A DNA stretch of 32,883 nt from Planctomycetaceae bacterium (GCA_015490875.1 WFWZ01000322.1:1-32883); one strand, 5' to 3'. Counted from the stretch's first letter, positions 25,267 to 32,883 are shown. Notes: a model not told the origin generated them from the letters alone. Made by a program: numbers and translations.

Positions 25267-25803
25267 TTATTTCGGTGCAACGGTGCAGAACATGCGCCTG
25301 CCTTGCTGGCTGGGCGGCGACTCGATCTTGCCATGTTCCAAGAGCTGTTCCAGCACCTGATCCATCACTCTCCGCCCCTCCTCGATGTGGGCCATTTCTC
25401 GCCCGCGGAACATGACCGACACGAGCACCTTGTCTTTGTGTTGCAAGAACCCGATCGCTTTCTTCACCTTGAAGTCGATGTCATGTTGCCCTGTCTTGGG
25501 ACGTAGCCGAATCTCCTTGGTTTTCGGCTGGTGAGATCCGTGCTGGGCTTTCTTTTTTTTCTTTTCGTACTTGTACTTACCGTAGTCCATGATTCGACAG
25601 ACGGGCGGTCGCTCGTTGGGCGCCACCTCTACCAAATCGAGGCCCTCATCCCGAGCTTTCGCGAGAGCCTCCGAAGTGGAAAGGACGCCAAGTTGCTGCC
25701 CGTCCGGTCCAATCACCCGAACTTCCGGTACTCGAATCTTCTCGTTCACACGGGCCAATTGCTCGCGCCCCGCCGTGGCATCGCGGTGAAACTTCCTGGC
25801 GAT
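25267..25803 (-). CDS. infC: Translation initiation factor IF-3, apparent AUC start
   Basis: IF-3 binds the 30S subunit, checks the initiator tRNA-start codon pair and prevents premature 50S joining. The N-domain signature [23 protein letters not shown], the linker region [27 protein letters not shown], the basic KKKKKAQHG hinge and the C-domain ([31 protein letters not shown]) are all present. The conserved protein extends upstream of the first TTG (25758): the residues [13 protein letters not shown] before it fit the family N-terminus, and an in-frame stop lies just beyond ATC at 25803. That ATC follows AAGGG at seven bases, so the likely start is AUC, giving 178 residues, the normal length. 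Rare start codons on infC allow IF-3 to repress its own translation. Unusually, rpmI and rplT are on the other strand. Confidence 0.93.
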   Translation of the reverse strand: MARKFHRDATAGREQLARVNEKIRVPEVRVIGPDGQQLGVLSTSEALAKARDEGLDLVEVAPNERPPVCRIMDYGKYKYEKKKKKAQHGSHQPKTKEIRLRPKTGQHDIDFKVKKAIGFLQHKDKVLVSVMFRGREMAHIEEGRRVMDQVLEQLLEHGKIESPPSQQGRRMFCTVAPK

Positions 25804-26047
25804 GGGTCATCCCTTTCGTGTTAAAGTCCTACCCTCGACGTCCCCGGACGCGTCGAGCACGTTCCGACTATCCGGGTTCGTCATCCCATTTCCACTGGTG
25901 GCCGGCTCAGGCCCATCTTCAACCCAAAGGCCTGCTGCCGGTCCGTATCGTATACCAGATCCAGCTCCGAATATGTACCACTTGTATCGGTCGCGTCAAC
26001 CAGAACCAACCCCCTCAACCCGAAAACGGCCGGCCGGGGACGTCTCT

Positions 26048-27436
26048 TCACCCCTTTCCTCCACAGGCTTGCCGGTAGGCCTCCAGCGTGGCTTGAGCCA
26101 TTCTTTCGGCCGTTCTGAGTCGCACGACCCGATCACGGCCAGCCTCCCCCGCTCGACGTAACGCCGATCGATCTGCCAACCGCTGACCCAACGCTTTGGA
26201 CACCTCGTCCGGCTCGGGCCTGGGAATCAGCCAGCCTCCCCCCAACTCCGCGAGCATTTCGGGAAAGGCGCCATGAGCGGGTACGAGGACAGGCACGCCC
26301 GCTGCCAAAGATTCCAGGACGAAAAGCCCCTTCGGCTCGGCATACGTCGCCGGGACGCACAGCAAATCGATCGACCCGAGAAACGCTCGCTTCTGCTCCC
26401 GGTCGACCTCTCCCCACCAGGAGACCTCCTCTTCCAATCCCGCCTCGGCCAGCTTCCGTCGCTGCTCGAGCACGTACGGCCGTTCCGGCTCGCTCTTCCA
26501 GCCCGCCACCGCCAGACGCCACTGTTGTAGCCCACAATTGCCCAAGTCGCCCGACATCCCACCTCGTTTCAAGCGGATCCACGCGTCGATCAGCACACCC
26601 AAGCCTTTCTCCGGTGCGGCTCGAGCCAGATAACCCACCGTCGGGGCTCGTTCAGCCTCCGGCACCCTCGTCAGCCCCGTCCAATCCGAGACGTCGATTC
26701 CCAGCGGAACACGATCGAACCGGTTATCTGGCACGCAAAGCAACTCGCGCATCTTCCGCTGATAGAACTCGGAGAAAACAATGAACCGATCGACGGATCG
26801 AGCGAGCTCCCGTAGTCGATCGAGCACCTTTGCTCGGTATTCGGGCGCGAGCTGGTCCAGAAAGAGGTCGTCCCCTTGCAAGGTCACGACGACGGGGACG
26901 TCGAGTTGCCGCTTGATTTCGGGCAGACAACCGCCGATCAGGAGGTTCGAAAGATTCACGACGCTCGGTCGCTCATTCCGCAGCCAGTCGACCAACTCGC
27001 GGACGTGCGGGCGCAGCGGTCCGTCCGCACCGGCCAGCATCGTCAGAGTCAGCGGACCCAGCCGCGTCGCGTCGGTTTCAACGCTGCGGCGAGCCACACG
27101 GCGGACGAGTCCTGGCTGGTCCAGCCACCGAGTCGCCCAGCGCGGCAGCGAGCGGAACCACCGCCACTGGTGTCGCAAGTACAGGTCGATTCCTCCGAAA
27201 AAGAGACGCTCCTCGCTCGCATCCGGTTCGTCAGTCCGGATCGGTGTGTAGACCGGCACGAGGCTCGCATCGACACCGAGCCCGCGGAGTGCCCGAACCA
27301 GGGTGTTGTCACGAAGGCAACTCCCGCAGTACATCCCGCCCGCCCCTGCCGTCACGTAGATCACGCGGCCGATTGACCGGTTTGTCGGCCCGGACGAGTT
27401 TTTCACGGAGTTCCTCTTTCGCGTCTGCTCACCCAT
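26048..27436 (-). CDS. GT4-family glycosyltransferase
   Basis: A 462-residue GT-B-fold glycosyltransferase. The N-terminal domain has a glycine-rich start (YVTAGAGGMYCGSCLRDNTLVRAL) and NLSNLLIGGCLPEIKRQL; the C-terminal nucleotide-sugar domain has the NRFDRVPLGIDVSDW hinge, VGYLARAAPEKGLGVLIDAW, and the donor-binding PATYAEPKGLFVLESLAAGVPVL segment with the EX7E-like pair (E at the PKGLFVLE region) typical of retaining GT4 enzymes. The protein is probably cytoplasmic or membrane-peripheral; donor and acceptor are unknown. The ATG at 27436 is chosen from homology; no strong ribosome-binding site is visible, and the longer upstream frame lies opposite rpmI. It is divergent from rpmI and ends 244 bases before infC. 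Synteny gives no clue to its product. Confidence 0.87.
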   Translation of the reverse strand: MGEQTRKRNSVKNSSGPTNRSIGRVIYVTAGAGGMYCGSCLRDNTLVRALRGLGVDASLVPVYTPIRTDEPDASEERLFFGGIDLYLRHQWRWFRSLPRWATRWLDQPGLVRRVARRSVETDATRLGPLTLTMLAGADGPLRPHVRELVDWLRNERPSVVNLSNLLIGGCLPEIKRQLDVPVVVTLQGDDLFLDQLAPEYRAKVLDRLRELARSVDRFIVFSEFYQRKMRELLCVPDNRFDRVPLGIDVSDWTGLTRVPEAERAPTVGYLARAAPEKGLGVLIDAWIRLKRGGMSGDLGNCGLQQWRLAVAGWKSEPERPYVLEQRRKLAEAGLEEEVSWWGEVDREQKRAFLGSIDLLCVPATYAEPKGLFVLESLAAGVPVLVPAHGAFPEMLAELGGGWLIPRPEPDEVSKALGQRLADRSALRRAGEAGRDRVVRLRTAERMAQATLEAYRQACGGKG

Positions 27437-27599
27437 GCGTAAAATAGCGAATTCTCGTGGCCCCTCGGGTAGGAAGCGGGCGCGATGATCGCGTCGATAG
27501 ACGAAGGGACCAGGGGAACTTGCAACGCGGCCGGAGTGCCGCTGGGCTCGACCCAAACCCTGTCCCCGTTTCACGATACTCGGCCTGAAAGGCGCTGTC

Positions 27600-27803
27600 A
27601 TGCCCAAGCAAAAAACGCACAAGGGAACCAAGAAACGATTTCGGCTTACGGCCACCGGGAAAGCCAAACACCGAGCGGCCGGCACGAGCCACCTCCAGAC
27701 GCGCATGTCGCAAAAGCGCAAGCGGAAACTGCGCGGTACGCGAACGGTCGACCCGTGCATGGAGCCGGCGATCCGTGAAGCGCTGGGCAAGTACAGCTAT
27801 TGA
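27600..27803 (+). CDS. rpmI: Ribosomal protein bL35
   Basis: A 67-residue, strongly basic protein of the large ribosomal subunit. The family pattern MPKQKTHKGTKKRFRLTATG, KHRAAGTSHLQTRMSQKRKRKLRG and the C-terminal tail is complete. The ATG at 27600 follows GAAAGGCG. It starts a plus-strand run with rplT, pheS and pheT; in most bacteria infC precedes it, but here infC lies on the opposite strand beyond a glycosyltransferase gene, so control by the infC transcript is not possible. Confidence 0.97.
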   Translation: MPKQKTHKGTKKRFRLTATGKAKHRAAGTSHLQTRMSQKRKRKLRGTRTVDPCMEPAIREALGKYSY

Positions 27804-28011
27804 TGGCCATCGATCCTCTTGGCGGCCGAAGATGTTGTCGTCATCAGGGCTGCCGAGCGTTTGGGGGTGAACGGGGCACTGCGAGTGACCATGGGTTCCT
27901 CGGCTCCTTCCGACGGTGGACAACCGAATCGAATGACCCGTGCACGGGTGGGCAACGCCGCTGCGACGACAGCGGGGCCTGGTGCACGCACGCCGATAGG
28001 ATGAACGAACG
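27804..28011. other. Long rpmI-rplT spacer with a 14-base palindrome
   Basis: A 208-base gap separates two genes that are normally only tens of bases apart. It includes a perfect palindrome ACCCGTGCACGGGT at 27936-27949. No convincing small gene is visible: an open frame beginning with TTG at 27819 has no known motif. An RNA structure that binds L20 for feedback, a second promoter, or drift are all possible. Confidence 0.4.
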
Positions 28012-28368
28012 ATGAGAACGACCAAGGGAGCGGCTCGGCGCCGAGCCAAGAAGCGGCTGCTCCGCCGGGCCAAGGGTTATCGAGGCGGACGGCGGAATCT
28101 GATCCGGACGGTCAAAGAGACACTGCTCCGTTCGGGAGCGTACGCCTATCGCGACCGCCGCGTGCGAAAACGCGAGTTCCGCAAATTGTGGATCATCCGC
28201 ATCAATGCGGCGGTGCGTCAGCGAGGCATGCGGTACAGCGAATTCATCCACGGACTGCAAAAGGCAGGGATCGAGCTGAACCGCAAGATGCTCGCGGAGT
28301 TGGCCGTCTCCGAGCCGAGTGCGTTCGATGTGATCGTCGAGGAAGCCAAACGGGCGCTGGCCGCCTGA
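28012..28368 (+). CDS. rplT: Ribosomal protein bL20
   Basis: A 118-residue basic protein that binds 23S rRNA early in 50S assembly and, in many bacteria, represses its own operon. The family motifs [64 protein letters not shown] and [17 protein letters not shown] are intact, and length is standard. The ATG at 28012 has AGGAT about nine bases upstream. Separated from rpmI by 208 bases and from pheS by 110 bases. Confidence 0.97.
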   Translation: MRTTKGAARRRAKKRLLRRAKGYRGGRRNLIRTVKETLLRSGAYAYRDRRVRKREFRKLWIIRINAAVRQRGMRYSEFIHGLQKAGIELNRKMLAELAVSEPSAFDVIVEEAKRALAA

Positions 28369-28478
28369 GTCGACTTCAACGGCTAGCGTACCTCTTGTTC
28401 CCCTAAAGACCGCCGGTCGGTGCTGCGGCTGCTCTGTGGCGGTCGGGATCGCGTGCGTGCCGCTGGAAAGCTGTAGCG

Positions 28479-29501
28479 ATGACCGCGCTGGAAGATTACC
28501 TTCGACAACTCGACACCTTGGCCGCGGAAGCAACGTCGGCGTTCCAATCGGCGACGACACCGGAGCAACTCGAAGAGGCCCGCGTCGCCTATCTGGGAGC
28601 TCGGCAGGGCAAGCTGAAGGCCATCCAAAAAGGGATGGGGCAGCTCGAGCGGGCCGATCGCCCCGAAGCGGGCAAGAAGCTGAACGAGGTCAAACGGCGC
28701 ATCGAGTCCGCCTTTCAGGCTGCCAAAGAGGCCCTCGGGACGGCGGCCGCTGCGCCGGCTACCCGCACTCGTTTCGACCCCACGTTGCCCGGCGACCGTC
28801 CTCGACTAGGACATGTCCACCCGATCACGCAGACGATCGAGGTGCTCAAGGAGATCATGGGGCGGCTCGGGTTCTCGGTCGCCGAGGGGCCGGAGATCGA
28901 GGACGAATGGCACAACTTCGAAGCGCTCAATATCCCGGCCGCCCACCCGGCTCGCGACCCGCTCGAGAATTTCTATCTCGCCACCGCCGAGCGTCAGGCC
29001 GACGGGCCGCTCCTGCTGCGCAGCCAGACCAGCACCGTCCAGATCCGGGTGATGGAAGCGACGCCGCCCCCGGTACGCATCATTTCCTTAGGACGCGTCT
29101 ACCGGCCCGACACGGCTGACGCCACTCACTACCCACTCTTCCATCAAATGGAAGGGCTGCTCGTCGATCGCCATGTCACGATGGCCGACCTCAAGAGCGT
29201 CCTGCGGATGTTCGCCACCAGTTACCTGGGGGAAGATGTCCATGTGCGCTTCCGGCCGTCATTTTTTCCGTTTACCGAACCGAGCGTCGAGGCCGATTTC
29301 TGGTGGAACGACGAGTGGGTCGAGTTTGGAGGAGCCGGCATGGTCGACCCTCACGTGCTCCAAGCCGTCGGCTACGACCCGGAAGCGGTTTCCGGGTTCG
29401 CGTTCGGTCTCGGCGTCGAACGCCTCTGCATGCGTCGCCACCAGATCACCGACATTCGCGAGTTCTATCGCAACGACGTCCGTTTCCTCCGACAGTTCTA
29501 G
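28479..29501 (+). CDS. pheS: Phenylalanyl-tRNA synthetase alpha subunit
   Basis: The catalytic subunit (340 residues) of the alpha2-beta2 enzyme that charges tRNA-Phe. An N-terminal coiled-coil arm (about 1-90, rich in Glu/Lys/Ala) that contacts tRNA is followed by the class II core: motif 1 around [17 protein letters not shown] and [17 protein letters not shown], motif 2 with [15 protein letters not shown] and [15 protein letters not shown], then HQMEGLLVD, and motif 3 [18 protein letters not shown] with the terminal [10 protein letters not shown]. The ATG at 28479 has GGAAAG nine bases upstream. pheT starts 18 bases after its stop, as usual. Confidence 0.97.
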   Translation: MTALEDYLRQLDTLAAEATSAFQSATTPEQLEEARVAYLGARQGKLKAIQKGMGQLERADRPEAGKKLNEVKRRIESAFQAAKEALGTAAAAPATRTRFDPTLPGDRPRLGHVHPITQTIEVLKEIMGRLGFSVAEGPEIEDEWHNFEALNIPAAHPARDPLENFYLATAERQADGPLLLRSQTSTVQIRVMEATPPPVRIISLGRVYRPDTADATHYPLFHQMEGLLVDRHVTMADLKSVLRMFATSYLGEDVHVRFRPSFFPFTEPSVEADFWWNDEWVEFGGAGMVDPHVLQAVGYDPEAVSGFAFGLGVERLCMRRHQITDIREFYRNDVRFLRQF

Positions 29502-29519
29502 CCGTTAGGTTGGCCCGCC

Positions 29520-31538
29520 ATGATCGTCTCTTGGGATTGGCTGCATCAGTACGTCGACCTTCCCGACTCGGTGGAAGAAGTCACCCAGCGCCTCTCGATG
29601 GCGGGACTCAACCACGAATCGACAACCCTCAAGGGATCGGACATTGCTGTCGACCTCGAGGTGACCAGCAACCGCCCCGACTGCCTCGGACACATCGGTG
29701 TCGCGCGCGAAATCGCGGTCCTGTACGACCGGCCCTTGACGTTGCCGCCGGCCGAGCCTCACGCCTCGGGACCTCCCATCGAGACTCTCACTCGCGTCCG
29801 CATCGAAGCCGAATCTGCGTGTCCTCGCTACACGGCTCGCGTCATCCAAGGCGTTCGCGTCGGCCCCAGTCCCGACTGGCTCGCCCAGCGACTCGAGACA
29901 ATCGGCGTGGCGGTCATCAACAACATCGTCGACATCACTAACTACGTGTTGTTCGAGTGCGGACAGCCCTTGCATGCTTTCGATTTCCGCAAGCTGGCCG
30001 GGCCGGAGATCATCGTGAGGACCGCTCGCGAGGGCGAGACACTCGTGGCGATCGACCATCGCGAGTACGCTCTGTCTCCGGAGATGTGTGTCATTGCCGA
30101 TGCAGAGCGTCCCGTGGCGTTGGGCGGTGTGATGGGAGGCGAGGCGACGGAGGTAGGAAACGAAACCGTCGACCTGCTGATCGAGTCGGCCGAGTTCGAT
30201 CCTGTTTCGATCCGCAACACGGCTCGGAAACTGAATCTGCACAGCCCTTCTTCGTACCGATTCGAACGGACGGTCGACCCCGCCGGTGTCGACTGGGCCA
30301 GCCGTCGCTGTTGCCAATTGATATTGGAAATCGCCGGCGGCACGTTGGCTCAAGGATCGATCGACGTGGGGCGTCCCGTACCCGAGCCGCCGCGCCTCGT
30401 CCTGCGGCTGTCTCAAATCGAGCGCATTCTCGGCATCGATGTGCCTCGCGAACGCGTTGCCGAAATCCTTCGGGCTCTTGGGGGAAGCCATCTGGAGGCC
30501 ACCTCCGAGACCGTTTCGGTGACGGCGCCGACGTGGCGGCGCGACTGGCAGCGCGAGATCGACTTGATCGAGGAAGTCGCTCGGATTCACGGATACGAAG
30601 AGATACCCGAAGACGTCCGCGTTCCCATGGCGGTCTCGCAGCCGCGCAAGATCGACCAGGTCCTGCCACAGGTGCGTCACGGCTTGACGGCGATGGGATT
30701 CGACGAGGCGCTGACGGCGAGTGTCGTGCCGCAGGCGTGGGCCGAGGCATTTGGCGGCTGGTCGGCCGGTCCGCCCCTGAGGACCGAGACGCCGCTGTTG
30801 CGCGGGGCTGATCGGCTCCGGTTGAGCCTCCTGCCGAGCCTCCTCGATGCCCGCCGCTACAACGAATCGCTGGGCAACCTCGACGCGGAACTCTTCGAGA
30901 CCGCTTTCATCTACTTGCCGGAGGCCGACCGACCACTTCCGCGCGAGCAACGCACGCTCGGGCTGGTCACGCATCAGGGTTTTGCTCGAGCTCGCGGAGC
31001 CATCGAAACAATCCTGGAAATGCTTCGCATCGAGGCTCCCGTGGCAACAAGTGACGCGAAGGTGTCCCTATTCGAACCCGGGCGCGTGTTGCGATGGGAA
31101 CTCGATGGCCGTCTTTTGGGATATGTCGGTGAGATCTCCGATACGGCGAGGCGCGAATTTGGGCTGCGCGAGCGTGTGGCGGCCGCCGAAGTGTCGCTCG
31201 AATTGCTCGAGGCGATGGCTCAGCTCATTCCCCACTACACGCCTCCGAGTCCCTACCCGGCTATTCGCCGCGACCTCAACCTCATCGTGGACGAGTCGGT
31301 TCGGTGGGGGGACGTCGAAACGACTGTGCGGCAAACGGCTGGCGAGTGGCTTGAGTCATTGGCGTTTCAGGAAGTGTATCGCGATCCGAAGAAAGACGGC
31401 GCCGGCAAGAAGCGACTCCTGTTCAGCATGACATTTCGATCTTCCGAGCGCACACTGACGGGCGAAGAGATCGACGCGTTGCGTGACCGGATCGTGGCGG
31501 CTTGCACCCAAGCCCACGGCGCGGTCCTCTTGGCGTAA
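29520..31538 (+). CDS. pheT: Phenylalanyl-tRNA synthetase beta subunit, short form
   Basis: The beta subunit (672 residues) of PheRS, which holds the editing site and tRNA-binding regions. Typical bacterial PheT has about 800 residues. Here the first about 35 residues (MIVSWDWLHQYVDLPDSVEE ... MAGLNHEST) pass directly into VDLEVTSNRPDCLGHIGVAREIAVL; the EMAP-like tRNA-binding domain of about 110 residues that normally sits between them is absent, without any sign of frameshift. The B3/B4 editing core (INNIVDITNYVLFECGQPLHAFD, GGVMGGEATEV), the B5 domain, and the C-terminal anticodon-binding ferredoxin-like domain (YPAIRRDLNLIVDESV ... RSSERTLTGEEID) are present. The N-terminal ATG at 29520 is preceded by GTTAGGTTGG. 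Likely a lineage variant, as related short PheT forms exist, rather than decay. Confidence 0.95.
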   Translation: MIVSWDWLHQYVDLPDSVEEVTQRLSMAGLNHESTTLKGSDIAVDLEVTSNRPDCLGHIGVAREIAVLYDRPLTLPPAEPHASGPPIETLTRVRIEAESACPRYTARVIQGVRVGPSPDWLAQRLETIGVAVINNIVDITNYVLFECGQPLHAFDFRKLAGPEIIVRTAREGETLVAIDHREYALSPEMCVIADAERPVALGGVMGGEATEVGNETVDLLIESAEFDPVSIRNTARKLNLHSPSSYRFERTVDPAGVDWASRRCCQLILEIAGGTLAQGSIDVGRPVPEPPRLVLRLSQIERILGIDVPRERVAEILRALGGSHLEATSETVSVTAPTWRRDWQREIDLIEEVARIHGYEEIPEDVRVPMAVSQPRKIDQVLPQVRHGLTAMGFDEALTASVVPQAWAEAFGGWSAGPPLRTETPLLRGADRLRLSLLPSLLDARRYNESLGNLDAELFETAFIYLPEADRPLPREQRTLGLVTHQGFARARGAIETILEMLRIEAPVATSDAKVSLFEPGRVLRWELDGRLLGYVGEISDTARREFGLRERVAAAEVSLELLEAMAQLIPHYTPPSPYPAIRRDLNLIVDESVRWGDVETTVRQTAGEWLESLAFQEVYRDPKKDGAGKKRLLFSMTFRSSERTLTGEEIDALRDRIVAACTQAHGAVLLA

Positions 31539-31545
31539 ACCCTCG

Positions 31546-31570
31546 TAGGTCGGGCTTTCCAGCCTGACGA
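31546..31570. repeat. Hairpin repeat, copy 1 (25 bases, after pheT)
   Basis: The element starts GTAGGTCGGGCT and ends AGCCTGACG; the halves pair GTCGGGCT with AGCCTGAC (one G-T pair) around loop TTCC. Its flanking CTC/GAG extends the stem. Copies 2 and 3 lie at 31977-32001 and 32032-32055. Confidence 0.6.
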
Positions 31571-31575
31571 GATTT

Positions 31576-31626
31576 CTCTCGCAGAGACGCAGGTGTCTCT
31601 CGCCAAGCCGCAGAGAGCGCAGAGGG
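31576..31626. repeat. Degenerate CGCAGAGACGCAG-type repeat tract
   Basis: A tract of short GCAGAGA / CGCAG / CCGCAGAGAGCGCAGAG units, the type of tandem-like purine-rich extragenic repeat that recurs in planctomycete genomes. It shares base pattern with the CGCAAAGACGCG tract at 31872-31937 and may be a diverged member of the same family. Confidence 0.45.
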
Positions 31627-31724
31627 GATTTCATAGAACGAGGATGGAAAGCCGGTTAGACCACTGCGCGCAGTCGTCAAAAATTGGCAGGCTCATGCTG
31701 CAAGAAACGACTGATTGCATAGAT

Positions 31725-31751
31725 TGGGAGGGCGAGGCTCCGGCCGAGCCG
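31725..31751. repeat. GGGAGGGCGAGGCTCC repeat ('WEGEAPAEP')
   Basis: TGGGAGGGCGAGGCTCCGG followed by CCGAGCCG reads WEGEAPAEP in one frame, a familiar false peptide produced by a dispersed repeat seen in planctomycete intergenic DNA. GGCTC and GAGCC form an inverted pair within it. Confidence 0.55.
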
Positions 31752-31871
31752 ACATATGCCACAACAATGTCACCGTATGTAGCAGAAACACGCACATAAC
31801 GGATTTCCGGTAATGCAACTTGGATGTGTCGCCCGAGTCGAATCCCCATTGGCTACTCCCTTCCCGATACT

Positions 31872-31937
31872 TTCTTTGCGTCTTCGCGTCTTTGCGCGCA
31901 AAAGAAGCCTCGCGCAAAGACGCGAAGGCGCAAAGAA
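31872..31937. repeat. Long inverted repeat of CGCAAAGACGCGAAG type
   Basis: The arms at 31874-31898 and 31911-31935 (25 bases, one mismatch; both contain CGCGTCTTTGCGCG or its complement) pair around a 12-base loop, giving a very stable hairpin. Translated, one strand gives ARKDAKTQRK, a well-known artefact. The 3' end of the helicase gene (32056-32075) contains a related unit. Confidence 0.6.
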
Positions 31938-31976
31938 GCGAGGCTCGATTCCCGCTTGGGATGGATGCCAAAGCCC

Positions 31977-32001
31977 GTAGGTCAGGCTTTCTAGCCTGAC
32001 G
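31977..32001. repeat. Hairpin repeat, copy 2
   Basis: Same orientation as copy 1 with two base changes (GTAGGTCAGGCT ... AGCCTGACG); the arms GTCAGGCT/AGCCTGAC pair perfectly around TTCT. Confidence 0.6.
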
Positions 32002-32031
32002 GAATTACCGTAACGCGTTGGGGCAACGTAA

Positions 32032-32055
32032 ATCAGGCTTGCTAGCCCGTCCTAC
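32032..32055. repeat. Hairpin repeat, copy 3 (inverted), overlapping helicase stop
   Basis: An inverted copy, about five base changes from copy 1 (on the minus strand GTAGGACGGGCT ... AGCCTGAT). The TAG within its GTAGG end is the stop codon of the helicase gene, so the repeat has become part of the coding end. Confidence 0.6.
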
Positions 32056-32883
32056 TTTTTCGCATCTTTGCGCGACTTCGATGAGGACTCTCGGATCGGT
32101 TTCTCGATTCCCAAAGCTTCGTACAGGAATGGGCTGGGGATCGTCGGCCGGGCTTTGCCCCACTTGCGGCGGCTCAGGGCGAGCGAGAAGACGAGTTCTT
32201 CCTGGGCTCGCGTAATGCCGACGTAGCAAAGCCGCCGTTCTTCGTCGAGTGCGTCGCCGCCGTCGGCCAGGCTGCGATGATGCGGCAGGATGCCCTCTTC
32301 CATGCCGACGAGATAGACGACGGGAAACTCGAGTCCCTTGGCGCTGTGGAGCGTCATCAAGACGACAGCATTCGCAGCCAGTTGAGCTTCCTTGTCCGAT
32401 TCGACGTCGCGCAGGCCGAGGGCCATTTCGTCGAGGAATGCTCCGAGCGTCGGGCTGGCTGCGTCCTGTTCGTACGCGGCCAACGCGTTGACAAGTTCCT
32501 CGAGTGTCTGCCAGCGTTGTTCCCGGTCCTGCTCGCGCGGATAAACGTGCTCGATTTCGCGGCGGTACTCGATGCGTTCAAGCAGTTCGCGCGTCAGTGC
32601 CGCGAGGGACTCGGAGTGTCGCCGGCGATGGAAGGAATCGACAGCTTGGACCAGGCTTTGGGCGCCGCGTTGCGCGGCACGGGGGAGCGTAGCGAGGATG
32701 GCTCGATCTTGCAGCACATCCCACAGGGGGCGGTTTGAGGACGTGGCGGCTTGCAGCAGTCGATCGACACTTTTTTCGCCCAGACCGCGAGCCGGCACGT
32801 TAAGGATACGGCGCAGCGACTCTTCGTCGTGAGGTCGATCGACCAGACGCAGATAGGCCAGCACGTCCTTGATTTCGCGACGA
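32052..32883 (-). CDS. UvrD/PcrA-type ATP-dependent helicase, C-terminal part
   Basis: The last about 276 residues of a superfamily 1A 3'-5' DNA helicase; the N-terminal two thirds lie beyond the right edge. The frame runs in from the edge as RREIKDVLAYLRLVDRPHDE, matching the motif IV neighbourhood of UvrD/PcrA/Rep; motif V is VLMTLHSAKGLEFPVVYLVG followed by MEEGILPHHRS, and motif VI is EERRLCYVGITRAQEELV. These enzymes unwind DNA in excision and mismatch repair and displace blocked complexes. The final residues SRKDAKK and the stop codon are encoded by repeat DNA of the types found in the adjacent intergenic island. UvrD versus PcrA versus Rep cannot be decided from this part. Confidence 0.92.
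   Translation of the reverse strand, partial: RREIKDVLAYLRLVDRPHDEESLRRILNVPARGLGEKSVDRLLQAATSSNRPLWDVLQDRAILATLPRAAQRGAQSLVQAVDSFHRRRHSESLAALTRELLERIEYRREIEHVYPREQDREQRWQTLEELVNALAAYEQDAASPTLGAFLDEMALGLRDVESDKEAQLAANAVVLMTLHSAKGLEFPVVYLVGMEEGILPHHRSLADGGDALDEERRLCYVGITRAQEELVFSLALSRRKWGKARPTIPSPFLYEALGIEKPIRESSSKSRKDAKK

Larger units (their letters stand above)
31539..32051. other. Repeat-rich intergenic island between pheT and the helicase gene
   Basis: This 513-base gap contains no gene with real support; the short frames here only translate repeat DNA into the peptides 'WEGEAPAEP' and 'RKDAKTQRK'. At least three dispersed repeat families of planctomycete type are present: three copies of a 24-25 base hairpin element, a GGGAGGGCGAGGCTCC element, and tracts of CGCAAAGACGCGAAG type. 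See the individual entries. pheT has a hairpin just after its stop that may also act in termination. Confidence 0.7.

Noticed and set aside
29505..30974. Minus-strand open frame of 489 codons
   Set aside because: Fully antisense to pheT, whose motifs are unmistakable.
31593..31971. Short frames giving 'GEAPAEP' and 'RKDAKTQRK' peptides
   Set aside because: These are translations of dispersed DNA repeats, a familiar annotation artefact.
31539..32055. Possible CRISPR array
   Set aside because: Copies are few, irregularly spaced, in both orientations and self-complementary; no cas genes are present.

Overview
The window is high-GC bacterial DNA with the stamp of a planctomycete, probably Pirellulales-like. 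The evidence is a paired cytochrome-c/DUF1549/DUF1553 protein and DUF1501 protein, a bacterial methenyl-tetrahydromethanopterin cyclohydrolase, planctomycete-type secreted proteins, and dispersed intergenic repeats that read as 'WEGEAPAEP' and 'RKDAK' when translated. No phage, plasmid, IS element or CRISPR array is visible. Most of the window is ordinary chromosome; the accessory-looking parts are about 19.5-24.2 kb and 31.5-32.1 kb.

Layout: 0.3-17.5 kb is an unbroken run of minus-strand genes. In transcription order these are an APC amino-acid permease, pta and ackA (tightly packed, with a 4-base pta/ackA overlap); a tripartite export system (ABC ATPase/permease, HlyD-type adaptor, TolC-type lipoprotein); then a PSD1-type cytochrome-c protein, a DUF1501 protein, mch and a RimK-like ATP-grasp ligase. 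The permease-pta-ackA unit would link amino-acid uptake to substrate-level ATP formation with acetate as product. The mch-ligase pair belongs to tetrahydromethanopterin-linked one-carbon metabolism.

17.8-25.2 kb is more mixed. It holds a secreted esterase fused to an SMP-30/gluconolactonase propeller, a damaged-looking TPM-domain gene convergent with and overlapping nhaR, a DUF2294 gene paired with nhaR, a class II Fic protein behind an AT-rich leader, a tRNA-Ser(GCU) with a terminator, a His/Tyr-rich secreted mini-protein and a planctomycete-type secreted protein.

25.3-31.5 kb carries translation genes: infC (minus strand, apparently with an AUC start), a GT4 glycosyltransferase, and a plus-strand rpmI-rplT-pheS-pheT run. 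Thus the usual infC-rpmI-rplT order is broken. PheT lacks the usual N-terminal tRNA-binding (EMAP-like) insert. 31.5-32.05 kb is an island of several repeat families, one of which runs into the 3' end of a UvrD/PcrA-type helicase gene that leaves the window at the right edge.

I found no clearly new multi-gene system. The most useful leads are the ABC exporter with non-canonical ATPase motifs, the AUC-started detached infC, the shortened PheT, the DUF2294-nhaR unit with a long inverted repeat upstream, and the helicase end made from repeat sequence. All assignments come from reading protein motifs by eye; no database search was run.
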